DNA of 64,000 nucleotides from NCBI RefSeq assembly GCF_016918735.1, contig NZ_JAFFPR010000055.1, positions 127,168-191,167 on the forward strand. The letters run 5' to 3'. Shown here piece after piece: positions 9,789 through 18,635 of the stretch. The translations under genes were made by a program, and so were the position numbers. Numbering within the stretch: the first letter of the stretch is position 1; the number at the start of each line of letters is the position of its first letter. The notes beneath the pieces were generated by a model. That model saw only the letters and a program-made list of their open reading frames with translations, had not been told where the DNA came from and searched no databases. The DNA is from Leptospira abararensis (GTDB lineage Bacteria > Spirochaetota > Leptospiria > Leptospirales > Leptospiraceae).

Positions 9789-10970
9789 TTAAGTAAGGGT
9801 GACTGATTTCTCTCCAGTGGGAAGAGTAACTTGAAAACTCGGTTGGGTAACGATGGCTTTTGGTTCCAAATACACTTTACGGTTTCCCATTAATTTCCCT
9901 GCTATTGAATCAGGAAAAGAATAAGCAATGATACGTTTCCACACAGATGCGAACTGTTTCACAAAACTTCCCGTATTGTAGTGTTGGCCATACTTTGCAC
10001 AAATTTCTTTTAAACGGGGAGCCACTTCACGGTAACGTTTTGCTGGCATACCAGGAAACATGTGGTGTTCGATTTGATGACTCAAGTGCCCAGTCATTGT
10101 ATAAAACAATTTACTGCCATCTAAGTTAGAAGAACCTTTGAGTTGTCTCAAATACCACTGCGCTTTCGATTCTCCAGCGATTTCCTCTACAGAAAAGGAT
10201 TCTGCATTCTCTGTAAAATGACCACAAAAGATCACTGCATAAGTCCAAAGGTTTCTGATTAAATTTGCGATCATATTCCCTAGAATGATTTTTGGAAAAT
10301 TCAAACCAGCAAGAAGTGGAAACAGAATATAATCTTTTACAAGTTGTAATTCAATCTTCTTAAAGAAGACAGCTTTGTAGTCTTTTAAAGATTTTTTCTT
10401 TCTTTGTTTTTTTGGAATTTCCATGTATTCCACTCGGTAACCATGTGCACCAATTCCCCACTGAAAGTTCATCGCTAGGAATAAATTGGTGAATGGTTGT
10501 GTTAGATGAACCGGTTTCCATTTTTGCCCTTCGGTCAAACGGGTAAAATTATATCCATAATCATGGTCTTTGTTTAAAACATTTGTATAAGTGTGGTGCA
10601 TATAATTGTGATAAAACTTCCATTGGTGAGCATCACTTACAATGTCCCATTCAAACGTTCTTGAATTAAAACGAGGATCATTCATCCAATCATACTGTCC
10701 GTGTAGAACATTATGACCAAGTTCCATATTGTTTATAATTTTTGATATGGAGAGTAACAATGTTCCGGCTACAAATGAAATTGGTTCAAAACTAAAGTGG
10801 ATGAGTCCACGACCTAATATTTCAGTATATCGATATGTTTTATAAATGAATCGGATATGATCTGCATCTTCTTTTCCCACTTTGGACATCACTTCTTCCC
10901 TAAGGGCATCCACTTCTTTTCCAAAAGATTCAATTTCTTCTTTGTTTAATTTTTTACTAATTGTTCTCAT
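9789..10970 (-). CDS. Membrane fatty-acid (acyl-CoA) desaturase
   Basis: 393 aa. Three di-iron histidine boxes are present: HNVLH, HNYMHH and HQIEHH. The last has the Q-x-x-HH form seen in the Delta6/linoleoyl-CoA-desaturase-like group (DesA3 relatives). Hydrophobic segments lie between the boxes, as expected for an integral membrane enzyme. It would insert double bonds into acyl chains using O2 and electrons. It lies 66 bp downstream of a ferredoxin reductase gene in the same direction, which is the natural electron donor. Regioselectivity is not predictable. Confidence 0.92.
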   Translation of the reverse strand: MRTISKKLNKEEIESFGKEVDALREEVMSKVGKEDADHIRFIYKTYRYTEILGRGLIHFSFEPISFVAGTLLLSISKIINNMELGHNVLHGQYDWMNDPRFNSRTFEWDIVSDAHQWKFYHNYMHHTYTNVLNKDHDYGYNFTRLTEGQKWKPVHLTQPFTNLFLAMNFQWGIGAHGYRVEYMEIPKKQRKKKSLKDYKAVFFKKIELQLVKDYILFPLLAGLNFPKIILGNMIANLIRNLWTYAVIFCGHFTENAESFSVEEIAGESKAQWYLRQLKGSSNLDGSKLFYTMTGHLSHQIEHHMFPGMPAKRYREVAPRLKEICAKYGQHYNTGSFVKQFASVWKRIIAYSFPDSIAGKLMGNRKVYLEPKAIVTQPSFQVTLPTGEKSVTLT

Positions 10971-11036
10971 TTTTTATTCCTATGATTATTTCTTTTAATT
11001 CTGATTCACGAATTTTAGTTTCTAGATTGTAAATAT

Positions 11037-12122
11037 CTAGAGTTCCAGCTCCAAATTTGATTCAGCACGAGAGATACAAATCTGAATGTTTTCTTCACCT
11101 AACTCTGACAATTCGTCTTTTGCTAAATCCGTTACAGAACCAGCTGTTTTTTTACAAACACAAGTATGGCAAATCCCCATTCTACATCCACTTTGAGGAT
11201 AAATTCCTTGGTCTTCTAATTCTTCTAGTAAGGAACGTTCCCCTTTCACTTGGATGGTTTTATGACTTAAGGAAAGAAATACATCCACGGTTCCTGTTTT
11301 TTGGACCTTCAATGCCGATTGACCGGGTAACATAAATAACTCCGACTTCACTTCGTTCCCTTCTAAAAGAGAAATGGCTTTGGTTTGCATTGGTGACGGG
11401 CCACATACATAAACAGAATAGGATTTTAAATCATCCGTATACTTTTGTAAAATTTCTTTAGTTAAAAAACCAGAATCGTAACCGTCTTTAGGAACATCTG
11501 AAAAAACATAACGAATTTCTAACCAACCTGTGACTTTTGCGATTTCTTCTAAGGAAGAACGTAAGATGATATCTTCAAATGATCTAACAAAGTAAAGAAG
11601 TGTAGCTTTGCCATTGTATTTCAATGATTGAAGTTGTTTGAGAATGGAATGGATTGGAGTGATTCCACTTCCTCCCGCCAAAAATAAAAACTTAGAAGGT
11701 AATGTCTTTGGAAGAACAAACTCTCCAGAAGCCTCGCCCAGTTCCAATAAATCACCCTTTTTGATATTTTGATTGATAAAGTTAGAAACAAGACCACCTG
11801 ACTGACGTTTCACGGTAATAGATAAATATTTTTCGCCAGGAGTAGAGGACAAAGAATAAAATCTTGTCACTCGTCTTCCTGCAATCTCCACTGTGACAGG
11901 AACATGTTGGCCGGCAGAAAATCCTTTCCACAACCAATTGGGTTTTAAAACCAAAGTCTTTGCATCCGCCGTTTCTTCGTGGACAGCGACAACCTTAGCC
12001 TTGATGGCCGTTACCGAGAACCTAGGATTGAATTCTCCCAGTAGGAAATCGGCCCAATCTTTGAGCTGAAGGAAACTCAGGAATTCCTTGGGTTCGTTGT
12101 AGATAAAAGGAAATGTTTTCAT
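11037..12122 (-). CDS. Ferredoxin-NAD(P) reductase with C-terminal 2Fe-2S domain
   Basis: 361 aa. An N-terminal extension of about 35 residues is followed by the FAD domain (RFYSLSST), the NAD(P) domain (LFLAGGSGITPI) and a C-terminal plant-type 2Fe-2S domain with C-x4-C-x2-C (CRMGICHTC) and the fourth Cys in IQICIS. The order FAD-NAD-FeS matches the oxidoreductases that feed membrane desaturases in Pseudomonas (DesC) and mycobacteria. It is the first gene of the two-gene desaturase operon. Its start lies 25 bp from a perfect operator-like palindrome. Confidence 0.92.
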   Translation of the reverse strand: MKTFPFIYNEPKEFLSFLQLKDWADFLLGEFNPRFSVTAIKAKVVAVHEETADAKTLVLKPNWLWKGFSAGQHVPVTVEIAGRRVTRFYSLSSTPGEKYLSITVKRQSGGLVSNFINQNIKKGDLLELGEASGEFVLPKTLPSKFLFLAGGSGITPIHSILKQLQSLKYNGKATLLYFVRSFEDIILRSSLEEIAKVTGWLEIRYVFSDVPKDGYDSGFLTKEILQKYTDDLKSYSVYVCGPSPMQTKAISLLEGNEVKSELFMLPGQSALKVQKTGTVDVFLSLSHKTIQVKGERSLLEELEDQGIYPQSGCRMGICHTCVCKKTAGSVTDLAKDELSELGEENIQICISRAESNLELEL

Positions 12123-12146
12123 TTTCGCCTCGTATTTCGCATTTAA

Positions 12147-12162
12147 GTGAACACTCGTTCAC
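12147..12162. promoter_or_regulatory. FabR/DesT-like operator, reductase side
   Basis: Perfect inverted repeat GTGAAC-ACTC-GTTCAC, 25 bp ahead of the reductase start. The 6-4-6 geometry and half-sites resemble operators of TetR-type unsaturated-fatty-acid regulators such as DesT and FabR. A near-identical site precedes the regulator gene. Confidence 0.7.
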
Positions 12163-12244
12163 AGAGATATTTAATAGTGTTAATTTACGTTGTTAGATAC
12201 GTCAACCCCAAAACGAAGTTTTAGTCCTTGCTTTTTGAAAAAAA

Positions 12245-12260
12245 GTGAACAATCGTTTAC
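12245..12260. promoter_or_regulatory. FabR/DesT-like operator, regulator side
   Basis: GTGAAC-AATC-GTTTAC, one mismatch from perfect symmetry and the same half-site as at 12147. It ends 12 bp before the regulator's ATG, which suggests autorepression. Confidence 0.65.
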
Positions 12261-12272
12261 TGAATTCAATCC

Positions 12273-12890
12273 ATGAAACTCAACAAACGATACGCCCAGA
12301 AACTTCGTACCCACAGCAATCTGCTTGAGGGAGCGTTACGACTCATGGGAGAGGAAAAAGGGTTAGGTGATCTAAGCCTTCGCGAGGTGGCGGGTGAGGC
12401 GGGGATTGTACCGGCAGCCTTTTATCGGCATTTCAAGAATATGGAAGAGTTGGGTTTGTCCTTGGTGGATGACTGTGGGGGCCGAATCCAGGCCATTGTG
12501 GGAGATGCCAGAAACAAAGGCGCTTATAAATCTGCCTTACGACTGACCATTGGATTTTTTTTCGACTACGTAGCAAACAACCGCTCCCAGTTCCGTTTCA
12601 TCGCTAGGGAACGGACAGGTGGGAATCAGAAAATCCGAGAAAAGATCCGAGAATCCATGAAGGCCATTGCCGCTGAACTAGCAAAAGACATGCGAATGCC
12701 AAAAATGATTCCTGTGGACGATATCCAATTTGCCTCAGAACTGATCGTTAGTCTCTGTTTCCAAATGGCCTCTGATTTTTTAGACCTTTCGACCGATGCC
12801 CATTCCGAAATGAGAAAACTCAAACTACAAACGATCAAACAAGTTCGGCTGGTTTTTATAGGAACGATTCGAGGGAGAAAACGAAGATAA
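12273..12890 (+). CDS. TetR/FabR-like repressor of the desaturase operon
   Basis: 205 aa. The N-terminal helix-turn-helix is REVAGEAGIVPAAFYRHF, followed by KNMEELGLSLVDD, which closely resembles the FabR/DesT group that senses acyl-CoA saturation. The C-terminal part is helical, as in TetR ligand domains. It is divergent from the desaturase/reductase operon, and two copies of one palindrome lie between the starts, so it most likely represses both itself and the operon. The direct sensing of acyl-CoA is family knowledge, not visible here. Confidence 0.85.
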   Translation: MKLNKRYAQKLRTHSNLLEGALRLMGEEKGLGDLSLREVAGEAGIVPAAFYRHFKNMEELGLSLVDDCGGRIQAIVGDARNKGAYKSALRLTIGFFFDYVANNRSQFRFIARERTGGNQKIREKIRESMKAIAAELAKDMRMPKMIPVDDIQFASELIVSLCFQMASDFLDLSTDAHSEMRKLKLQTIKQVRLVFIGTIRGRKRR

Positions 12891-12933
12891 AAAAAAGAGA
12901 GATGAGACAGGAAAGTTAGGAAACGAAAATCGT

Positions 12934-14748
12934 TTAAGTAGTTTTGTCTTTGTTTTGCTCTGGAAAAGAAATCATGATATTCAACCCTTCTCCCTTTTTA
13001 GAAACAGAAGAGAAAACTCCTTTTAATTGAGAGGTCAAACTACGGATCAACTCATAACCGAAATGATTTCCTTTTTCGATATTCACTGAATCCGGTAATC
13101 CCTCTCCATCGTCCCCAACCGATAAAATAATACTCTCATTCGAACGTGATAACTGAATACGGATATCTCCACCTTTATCATTGGGATAAGCATACTTTAA
13201 AGCGTTGGTTAATAATTCGTTGAGGATTAATCCCAATGGTAAAGTACGTTTTAAATCCAAACGAATGTCATCCAACTTCACATCAAATCGAACTTTAGTT
13301 GGGTTGAGAACAAAGATATCGTGAAGACTAAATACTAAATCTTCAATGTACTTACGTAGATCTACAGATTCTAAATCCTCTGATTGGTATAGGTTTTCAT
13401 AAACCTTAGACATAGACATGATACGTGACTGAGCATTCAAAAACGACTGTTTGGCGACTTCATTTTCAACCTTAAAAGATTCTAAATTCAAAAGCCCAGA
13501 AATGATTGCCAGTGTGTTCTTAACACGATGTTGTAATTCTTTGAGCAAAACATCTTTCTCTTCTAAAGACTTTGCCAGTCGGTCTTCCATATCTAAATTT
13601 TTGGTTACGTCTAAGTTAATCCATAAAATGAAACGTTCGCCGGCAATTTCAAAAGCTTGGCTAAACACGAGAACATCAAATTTTTTCCCATCGGAATGTT
13701 CTACAGACATCCTTTCACCGGACATTCGGCCTTTTTCCTTAAAGATTTTATTTAGTCTTTCGCTCTGTTCAGGATTACTCCATGCTTTAAACTCTGCTGT
13801 TTTTCTACCAACAACCTTGGATTTTTCTAATTGAAAGATGTTCTCCATAGAAGAGTTCACATCCAAATAGGTTCCATCCTTAACTGTAGAGATTGCCATG
13901 GCAATAGGGCTGAGTTGGAATACCTTTGCGTATAAACTTTCCCCGTCTTTTGGCGGAACCATAACGGGAGTGTCCGGTGTTTCTCTAAAAACGATAACAA
14001 TTCCGTTTAAATTTTGTTCAGTATCCAAAATGGGTGAAATGGTTTCAGTAACATGCGTTTCGCGACCTGTGCTAGAAACAACAATCAAATCATTCCTTCG
14101 TTCTGTAGTTTTTAGATCATGGGAAGAGTTTAAAAAAGGATAAGATACTCTAGACCTTGTGTCTGCTTGAACTAAATATAAAAAAGAACTGAGGTCCTTT
14201 TCTAAAACTTCAGATTTTTGATAACCCAACATATCAAGAGCTTTGTGATTAATCTCCCGAATGAATCCTTCTGGAGTGAGAACAATTACACCATCCCCCA
14301 TTGCTTCAAAAGTAATCCTAAGTTCGTTTTCCCGAAAGGCTAATGCTTGTTCTGCTTTGTAAAGTTGGAGTGCCGATCTAATCATACACTCTATAATATC
14401 CGGACTGGAGATTTTTGGAACGAAGCCATAGTGCTTCACTTTACAAACACGATCCAAGATTTTGTTATCTGAATAACCACTTACAAATAATATTGGAATT
14501 TCACGATAGAGAAGAATTTTTTCTGCAAGTTGGATCCCATCCATACCATCAGAAAGATTAATATCCATTAGTATTAAATCTACTTTCTCACCTGATGTTA
14601 TATAGTCATAAGCATCACTTGTATTTGATACATATTGCACGGAATAGCCTTTGTTTTTCAAAAATTCTGATTGAGAGATAGCCAGTATGGCTTCATCCTC
14701 CACAAGCAGGATATGACCTAAACTATGTTTGATTTCCGTAAGTGGCAT
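12934..14748 (-). CDS. Receiver-PAS-PAS-HisKA_2 sensor kinase
   Basis: 604 aa with no membrane segment, so cytoplasmic. Domain order: receiver (residues 11-125, acidic pocket VEDE, phosphoacceptor Asp62 in LILMDINLSDG), PAS (about 140-255), PAS (about 270-385), a HisKA_2 dimerisation helix with the phosphoacceptor His in LQHRVKNTLAIIS (about residue 407), and HATPase_c (GDDGEGLP, HFGYELI). HisKA_2 kinases with a leading receiver often act downstream of other kinases. No partner regulator is adjacent. It is convergent with the TetR gene. Confidence 0.88.
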   Translation of the reverse strand: MPLTEIKHSLGHILLVEDEAILAISQSEFLKNKGYSVQYVSNTSDAYDYITSGEKVDLILMDINLSDGMDGIQLAEKILLYREIPILFVSGYSDNKILDRVCKVKHYGFVPKISSPDIIECMIRSALQLYKAEQALAFRENELRITFEAMGDGVIVLTPEGFIREINHKALDMLGYQKSEVLEKDLSSFLYLVQADTRSRVSYPFLNSSHDLKTTERRNDLIVVSSTGRETHVTETISPILDTEQNLNGIVIVFRETPDTPVMVPPKDGESLYAKVFQLSPIAMAISTVKDGTYLDVNSSMENIFQLEKSKVVGRKTAEFKAWSNPEQSERLNKIFKEKGRMSGERMSVEHSDGKKFDVLVFSQAFEIAGERFILWINLDVTKNLDMEDRLAKSLEEKDVLLKELQHRVKNTLAIISGLLNLESFKVENEVAKQSFLNAQSRIMSMSKVYENLYQSEDLESVDLRKYIEDLVFSLHDIFVLNPTKVRFDVKLDDIRLDLKRTLPLGLILNELLTNALKYAYPNDKGGDIRIQLSRSNESIILSVGDDGEGLPDSVNIEKGNHFGYELIRSLTSQLKGVFSSVSKKGEGLNIMISFPEQNKDKTT

Positions 14749-15071
14749 GGAGTCTTGTATCGATTTTCATAATTAGCCGGTAGAAAAGCAATCGATTAAG
14801 ATGTTAAATTTTTATGAAAAAAACTAAAACAAGTGCAATAAAAAAATATGACAAATGTTGAACGAATGTCAGTCTTAATTCGCAGAGTTTCAATCGATCT
14901 TTAGATTATGTCGAATTTAAATCACAAACGAACGTTCGCTGAAGTAAAATTTACGTCAAAAACTAAGCTACGGAAGTAGTTTGAAGCCAATGTTCTTTTT
15001 TCAGATTTTTTATAGAGTCATACGAATAAAACTGAGGAGTAGTACCTAACCATTGTTACCAATCCGATAGA
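14749..15071. promoter_or_regulatory. 323-bp gap: kinase 5' region
   Basis: No convincing gene. The region must hold the kinase promoter near 14749-14850. A 10-bp palindrome CGAACGTTCG is at 14929-14938. I see no terminator hairpin for the minus-strand PTPS gene that precedes it. Confidence 0.35.
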
Positions 15072-15482
15072 TCATGGTTCTAAATTGGGTTCGAAGAAAG
15101 CTAGATTTTCAGGTCCTTCGTGGATCACAATCCGACGGATTCTCCCGTCCGAGGATTTCACATCGGCCTTCAAACCGTAATAAAACCAACGAGCGACATT
15201 CTCTGACGTTGGATTGATCCCTTTAAAATCTGGATGGTCATTGATTAGAATATGGTCAATGGAATGCACAAGCTCAGTGAGGCGAGTCCTCGCTGTTAAG
15301 AAATCATAGGAGATGCCATCAGGCCGGAGGTTTGTATTCCCTTCCAAGAATACTTCCACCTTCCAGGAATGGCCGTGGATGGGCTCATCGGAGCCATCGG
15401 CAAAGTACTGGTAGAGGAAATGGGCTGACTCAAACCTTCCCTCAATTCTGACATAAAATTTCCCGTTTTCCTGGGTAAACAT
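15072..15482 (-). CDS. PTPS-III-type 6-pyruvoyltetrahydropterin synthase homologue
   Basis: 136 aa from ATG 15482; a TTG at 15509 would add 9 residues. Zinc ligands are visible in FESAHF and IHGHSW. QueD and mammalian PTPS have a catalytic Cys four residues before HGH (C-x3-HGH); here that position is Asp and the next is Glu (DEPIHGH), giving the E-x-x-HGH motif described for PTPS-III. PTPS-III cleaves the dihydroneopterin side chain to give 6-hydroxymethyl-dihydropterin, replacing FolB in folate synthesis. So the likely role is folate rather than queuosine synthesis. The C-terminal IVIHEGPENLAFF fits the family's active-site Glu region. Confidence 0.75.
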   Translation of the reverse strand: MFTQENGKFYVRIEGRFESAHFLYQYFADGSDEPIHGHSWKVEVFLEGNTNLRPDGISYDFLTARTRLTELVHSIDHILINDHPDFKGINPTSENVARWFYYGLKADVKSSDGRIRRIVIHEGPENLAFFEPNLEP

Positions 15483-15546
15483 TCCATTGACGAATAGAGC
15501 ACAGTCCAATATTTGTATAGTAATTTCCTTTCTGAGGGTTCTTAAG

Positions 15547-15768
15547 ATGACTGAAACTACAAAACCGCGCTTTTTTAAAGAAATGACTGTGGGCGAGGCG
15601 ATCGCAATCCACCCAGAAGCAGGTCTAGTTTTCTCCAGCTACCATTTAGGTGGATGTTCCCATTGTTCCATCAATGAAGTAGAAACTATAGAACAAGTTT
15701 GTATGGGTTACGGTGTAGAGGTTGATACTCTGATCGATTCGCTGAACAACCTTTTCTCTGAAGAATAG
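15547..15768 (+). CDS. DUF1858 redox-disulfide protein
   Basis: 73 aa from ATG 15547, preceded by GAGGG. It has the DUF1858 layout: an N-terminal TVGEAIAIHPEAGLVF helix region, then GGCSHCSINEVETIEQVC with a CxxC pair, and a C-terminal helix. The family is found alone or fused to hybrid-cluster proteins and is thought to hold a redox-active disulfide; the exact role is unknown. It is divergent from the PTPS gene with 64 bp between the starts and is followed by a hairpin. Confidence 0.8.
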   Translation: MTETTKPRFFKEMTVGEAIAIHPEAGLVFSSYHLGGCSHCSINEVETIEQVCMGYGVEVDTLIDSLNNLFSEE

Positions 15769-15790
15769 ACTTCTAACTTTCGTTACCACA

Positions 15791-15807
15791 GGGCCTAGTG
15801 CAGGCCC
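15791..15807 (+). terminator. Probable terminator after DUF1858 gene
   Basis: GGGCCT-AGTGC-AGGCCC stem (6 bp, 5-base loop) followed by a T-rich but interrupted tract GTGTTTTCATTT. Confidence 0.55.
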
Positions 15808-15892
15808 AGGTGTTTTCATTTCCCACCTAAACCAAAATTCGTAAATCTACGATGGCAAAACATTTTGTACGATTTCAAAATAAGAGAACCAG

Positions 15893-16300
15893 TTGGACAA
15901 CTTAACTTATAGTATACCGGGGTTATTGTTTCCAGCGATCTCTTTACTGATGCTTGCTTATACCAATCGTTTTTTTGGACTTGCTAAACTTTCCAGACAA
16001 CTTTTATCAGAATATGAAAAATCGAAATCTGAGATTTTAGAAAAACAAATTCACAACTTAAGATTTCGAATTTCTTTGATTTTATATTCTCAAAGTGCAG
16101 GAATCTTTAGTTTGATTTTATGTACATGCTCTATGGGTATGATTCCCTTTTATAACATCGTGGCTTGGATTTTATTTGCTTCTTCACTTTTATTTATGGT
16201 GATCTCTCTTGTGTTAGCTCTCATAGAAATCCATTTATCTGTGATAGCGTTAGACATAGAAAGAAATTCTGTAATGAATTCAAAATCTGACACAGATTAA
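15893..16300 (+). CDS. DUF2721-like membrane protein
   Basis: 135 aa starting at TTG 15893, the only plausible start after an in-frame stop at 15881. The pattern is a hydrophobic N-terminus, a charged helix (RQLLSEYEKSKSEILEKQI), then two strong membrane segments (residues about 60-85 and 93-118). This is the layout of DUF2721 proteins, which have no known function. The start codon has only a weak ribosome-binding site. It is a single gene, bordered by a 13-bp inverted repeat downstream. Confidence 0.6.
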   Translation: MDNLTYSIPGLLFPAISLLMLAYTNRFFGLAKLSRQLLSEYEKSKSEILEKQIHNLRFRISLILYSQSAGIFSLILCTCSMGMIPFYNIVAWILFASSLLFMVISLVLALIEIHLSVIALDIERNSVMNSKSDTD

Positions 16301-16320
16301 TTGCCCAGAAGTAAGAACTT

Positions 16321-16353
16321 CTATTTGTAATATAAGTTATATATTACAAATAG
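16321..16353. other. 13-bp inverted repeat
   Basis: Arms CTATTTGTAATAT (16321-16333) and ATATTACAAATAG (16341-16353) match perfectly around a 7-base spacer. It lies 20 bp after the DUF2721 stop and between convergent genes. It is too AT-rich for a good terminator and could be a protein-binding site. Confidence 0.5.
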
Positions 16354-16438
16354 ATCATAGAAATGAACACATCACACAAAGAATAACAAAAAAAATAATT
16401 TGTTCCCTATAGCGAAAATAAAATTAGAGATTTTGGCA

Positions 16439-17365
16439 TTATTGAAAAATAGCTCTTCCCAAACTATCTAATGTATTACCATTACAATCTCCAGAAGCGA
16501 CAGTATTATTTACAGCTGCAACAACTCCAGTTCCGGCACTATAATACACTCTAGTAACGATTCCCTGGCCATTTGCAGTGGTAGAATTTATAGAATAGGA
16601 ACATCTGCCGCTTATTGTTGGAGTAGCTCCTGCATTGACCGTGGCACAACTGCTTGTTGCATTGTAAGTTCCCCCAGCACCACAGAGTGCGGAAGTAAAA
16701 GTATTTCCTGCTGAAAAGTCAAAACAGGAACTTCCACCCGCATTTGTCAAAAAATTACAACTACCTCCACTACTTACTGCAGTTGGATTATTCACAACTT
16801 GTACCTTTACAGTCCCCCCGAAATTACCAGAAACAAAATAACTTTTTACTCTAACACGATATGTGCCAATCGCCAAATTTTCCTTTAGGCGTTCTCTACT
16901 ATTACCAGATGGATTAGTATCTGTTGCACTGATGACTACTGTCCCTGCAGCGTTTGTTAGCTCCAATACCAAATCAACAGTACTAGTTGTTGTAAATGCC
17001 GTGATGATATGATTCCCAGCAGATGTAACATTCAGATCAAAGTCAACCAATGGTCTAGGTGTTATAATCGAATCATTCGATGGTGTACCATTTATCGCAA
17101 TATTCCCGCTAGTGGTTGGGATTGTTTTACATCTATCGGTAGTAGAAGTTTGATCTAAGTTAAAAGCGCTTACACATAAAAAACCAGAAGCACAATTAGC
17201 ATTCGAAGTGCATGCAGAACCATCTGTACCTGTGCCACTTGATCCACTTCTTGGTGCAGCGAGCAACAACAATAACAAAGAATCCTCTGAAGAAGACTCT
17301 GGTTTTGAAGACGAACAATTTAGAACGAATACAGAAAAAATTAGGAAAAGAGTATAGAATTTCAC
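16439..17365 (-). CDS. Lipoprotein with PPC-like domain
   Basis: 308 aa from GTG 17365, with AAAGG 9 bases upstream. The signal peptide ends in FVLNC, so it is a lipoprotein, followed by a Ser-rich linker and a poly-Leu run (LLLLLLAAP) common in Leptospira lipoproteins. Residues about 90-190 have the beta-rich pattern of pre-peptidase C-terminal domains (DFDLNVTSAGNHIITAF, GTYRVRVKSYF). The C-terminal third has several Cys, likely disulfide-bonded, and is Gly/Thr/Asn-rich. It is a surface or periplasmic protein of unknown role. Confidence 0.65.
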   Translation of the reverse strand: MKFYTLFLIFSVFVLNCSSSKPESSSEDSLLLLLLAAPRSGSSGTGTDGSACTSNANCASGFLCVSAFNLDQTSTTDRCKTIPTTSGNIAINGTPSNDSIITPRPLVDFDLNVTSAGNHIITAFTTTSTVDLVLELTNAAGTVVISATDTNPSGNSRERLKENLAIGTYRVRVKSYFVSGNFGGTVKVQVVNNPTAVSSGGSCNFLTNAGGSSCFDFSAGNTFTSALCGAGGTYNATSSCATVNAGATPTISGRCSYSINSTTANGQGIVTRVYYSAGTGVVAAVNNTVASGDCNGNTLDSLGRAIFQ

Positions 17366-17571
17366 ATTAAACCTTTAGGTATTAGGTGCTAACGACCGTA
17401 TATCGTCAACAACTATCTGTTAAACTTTCAATATAAATTAAAAACTATAACTTAATTTTTGTTTAATTGCGTATCAACTAACCGAACGAAAATCAAGGGA
17501 AATTGCCAGGGTGGACTAGCTTTTATTTTTTTGTTTGGTGGATGACAGCTGACTCCTTAGGAGGATTTTCT

Positions 17572-18582
17572 TTATATCCGAATGACAATTTTTCCAAAAT
17601 GAGATCCAGATCGTAAATAACGAATCGCATCCGCAGATTCATCCAAAGAAAATATTTTATCAACAACAGGACGTAATCCAGAGGCTTCGATCGCTTGGTT
17701 CATTTCGATAAAAGCTTTTCTTCCTCCGACAACTAGGCCTTGGATTTTTAAGTTGTTCATAACAGCCGGAAGTAAATTCAATTCTCCTGATTTACCTGCA
17801 AGAATTCCAATCAAATGGATCACACCAAACGGACGACAGGCGGCAATGGATTGTTCTAAAGTTCCGGCTCCCCCTACTTCAATGATATGATCAGCACCCA
17901 CTTTATTCGTGATACGGCGAACTTCCTTTCCCCATTCCGGTGTTTCCTTATAGTTGACTAAAAAATCTGCACCCAATTCTTTTCCGCGTTCCAACTTTTC
18001 GTCACTGGAAGAAGTAAGAATTACTTTAGCACCAACAAGTTTAGCAAACTGCAAAGCAAAGATAGAAACCCCACCTGTTCCCTGTACGACGACAAATTCC
18101 CCAGGTTTTAAATTGCTAAATTGAAAAAGTCCAGACCATGCAGTGAGGGCCGCACAAGGTAAGGTTGCCGCTTCTTCGTAAGATAAATGCGATGGAATTC
18201 GAACAAGTCCGGTTTCTGGCGCTAAAGCTAACTCTCGCAAGGTTCCTGGAAGTGGACCTCCAATGGTATGTCTCATTTCGGAGTGAGTGGCTTCTCTCGC
18301 GATCCACTTGGGAGCAAAGGTAAGAAGGACACGATCTCCCACTTTCCATTCTGTCACCTGCGAGCCTATGTTTATTACCTCACCCGCTCCATCACTGCAG
18401 GGAACCAAAGGGAGTGGAAATTTTGGATTGTACTTTCCTTCGACAACTAAGGAGTCTCGGTAGTTGAGTGAAGCAGCTCGCAATCGAACCAAAACTTCGG
18501 TAGAACCTGGATCTTCAGGATCTGGAACCTCAATCACTTCTAGATGATCCAAACCAAAACGAGAGATCTGTGCTTGTTTCAT
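17572..18582 (-). CDS. Zinc-type MDR oxidoreductase (NAD(P)-dependent)
   Basis: 336 aa. The GroES-like N-terminal domain (AASLNYRDSLVVEGKY, PLVPCSDGAGEV) is followed by a Rossmann domain (VQGTGGVSIFALQFA). The catalytic-zinc Cys and His ligands of true alcohol dehydrogenases are not in place, so it belongs with quinone-reductase or enoyl-reductase-like MDR proteins. The substrate is unknown. It is the second of three minus-strand genes (MDR, VOC, Ccr) with gaps of 53 and 176 bp. Confidence 0.85.
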   Translation of the reverse strand: MKQAQISRFGLDHLEVIEVPDPEDPGSTEVLVRLRAASLNYRDSLVVEGKYNPKFPLPLVPCSDGAGEVINIGSQVTEWKVGDRVLLTFAPKWIAREATHSEMRHTIGGPLPGTLRELALAPETGLVRIPSHLSYEEAATLPCAALTAWSGLFQFSNLKPGEFVVVQGTGGVSIFALQFAKLVGAKVILTSSSDEKLERGKELGADFLVNYKETPEWGKEVRRITNKVGADHIIEVGGAGTLEQSIAACRPFGVIHLIGILAGKSGELNLLPAVMNNLKIQGLVVGGRKAFIEMNQAIEASGLRPVVDKIFSLDESADAIRYLRSGSHFGKIVIRI

Positions 18583-18635
18583 AAAATTCCCTTTGCTAAT
18601 ATCTATTTTTTATTCAAAGTGCATTCGATTCAAAA

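Noticed and set aside
14929..14938. CGAACGTTCG as a LexA/SOS box
   Set aside because: The half-sites lack the 4-bp spacer of known CGAAC-N4-GTTCG boxes, and the neighbouring gene is not SOS-related.
17552..17575. CTCC-TTA-GGAG hairpin as terminator of the MDR gene
   Set aside because: Only 4 bp of stem, and the T-run is on the wrong strand for the minus-strand gene.
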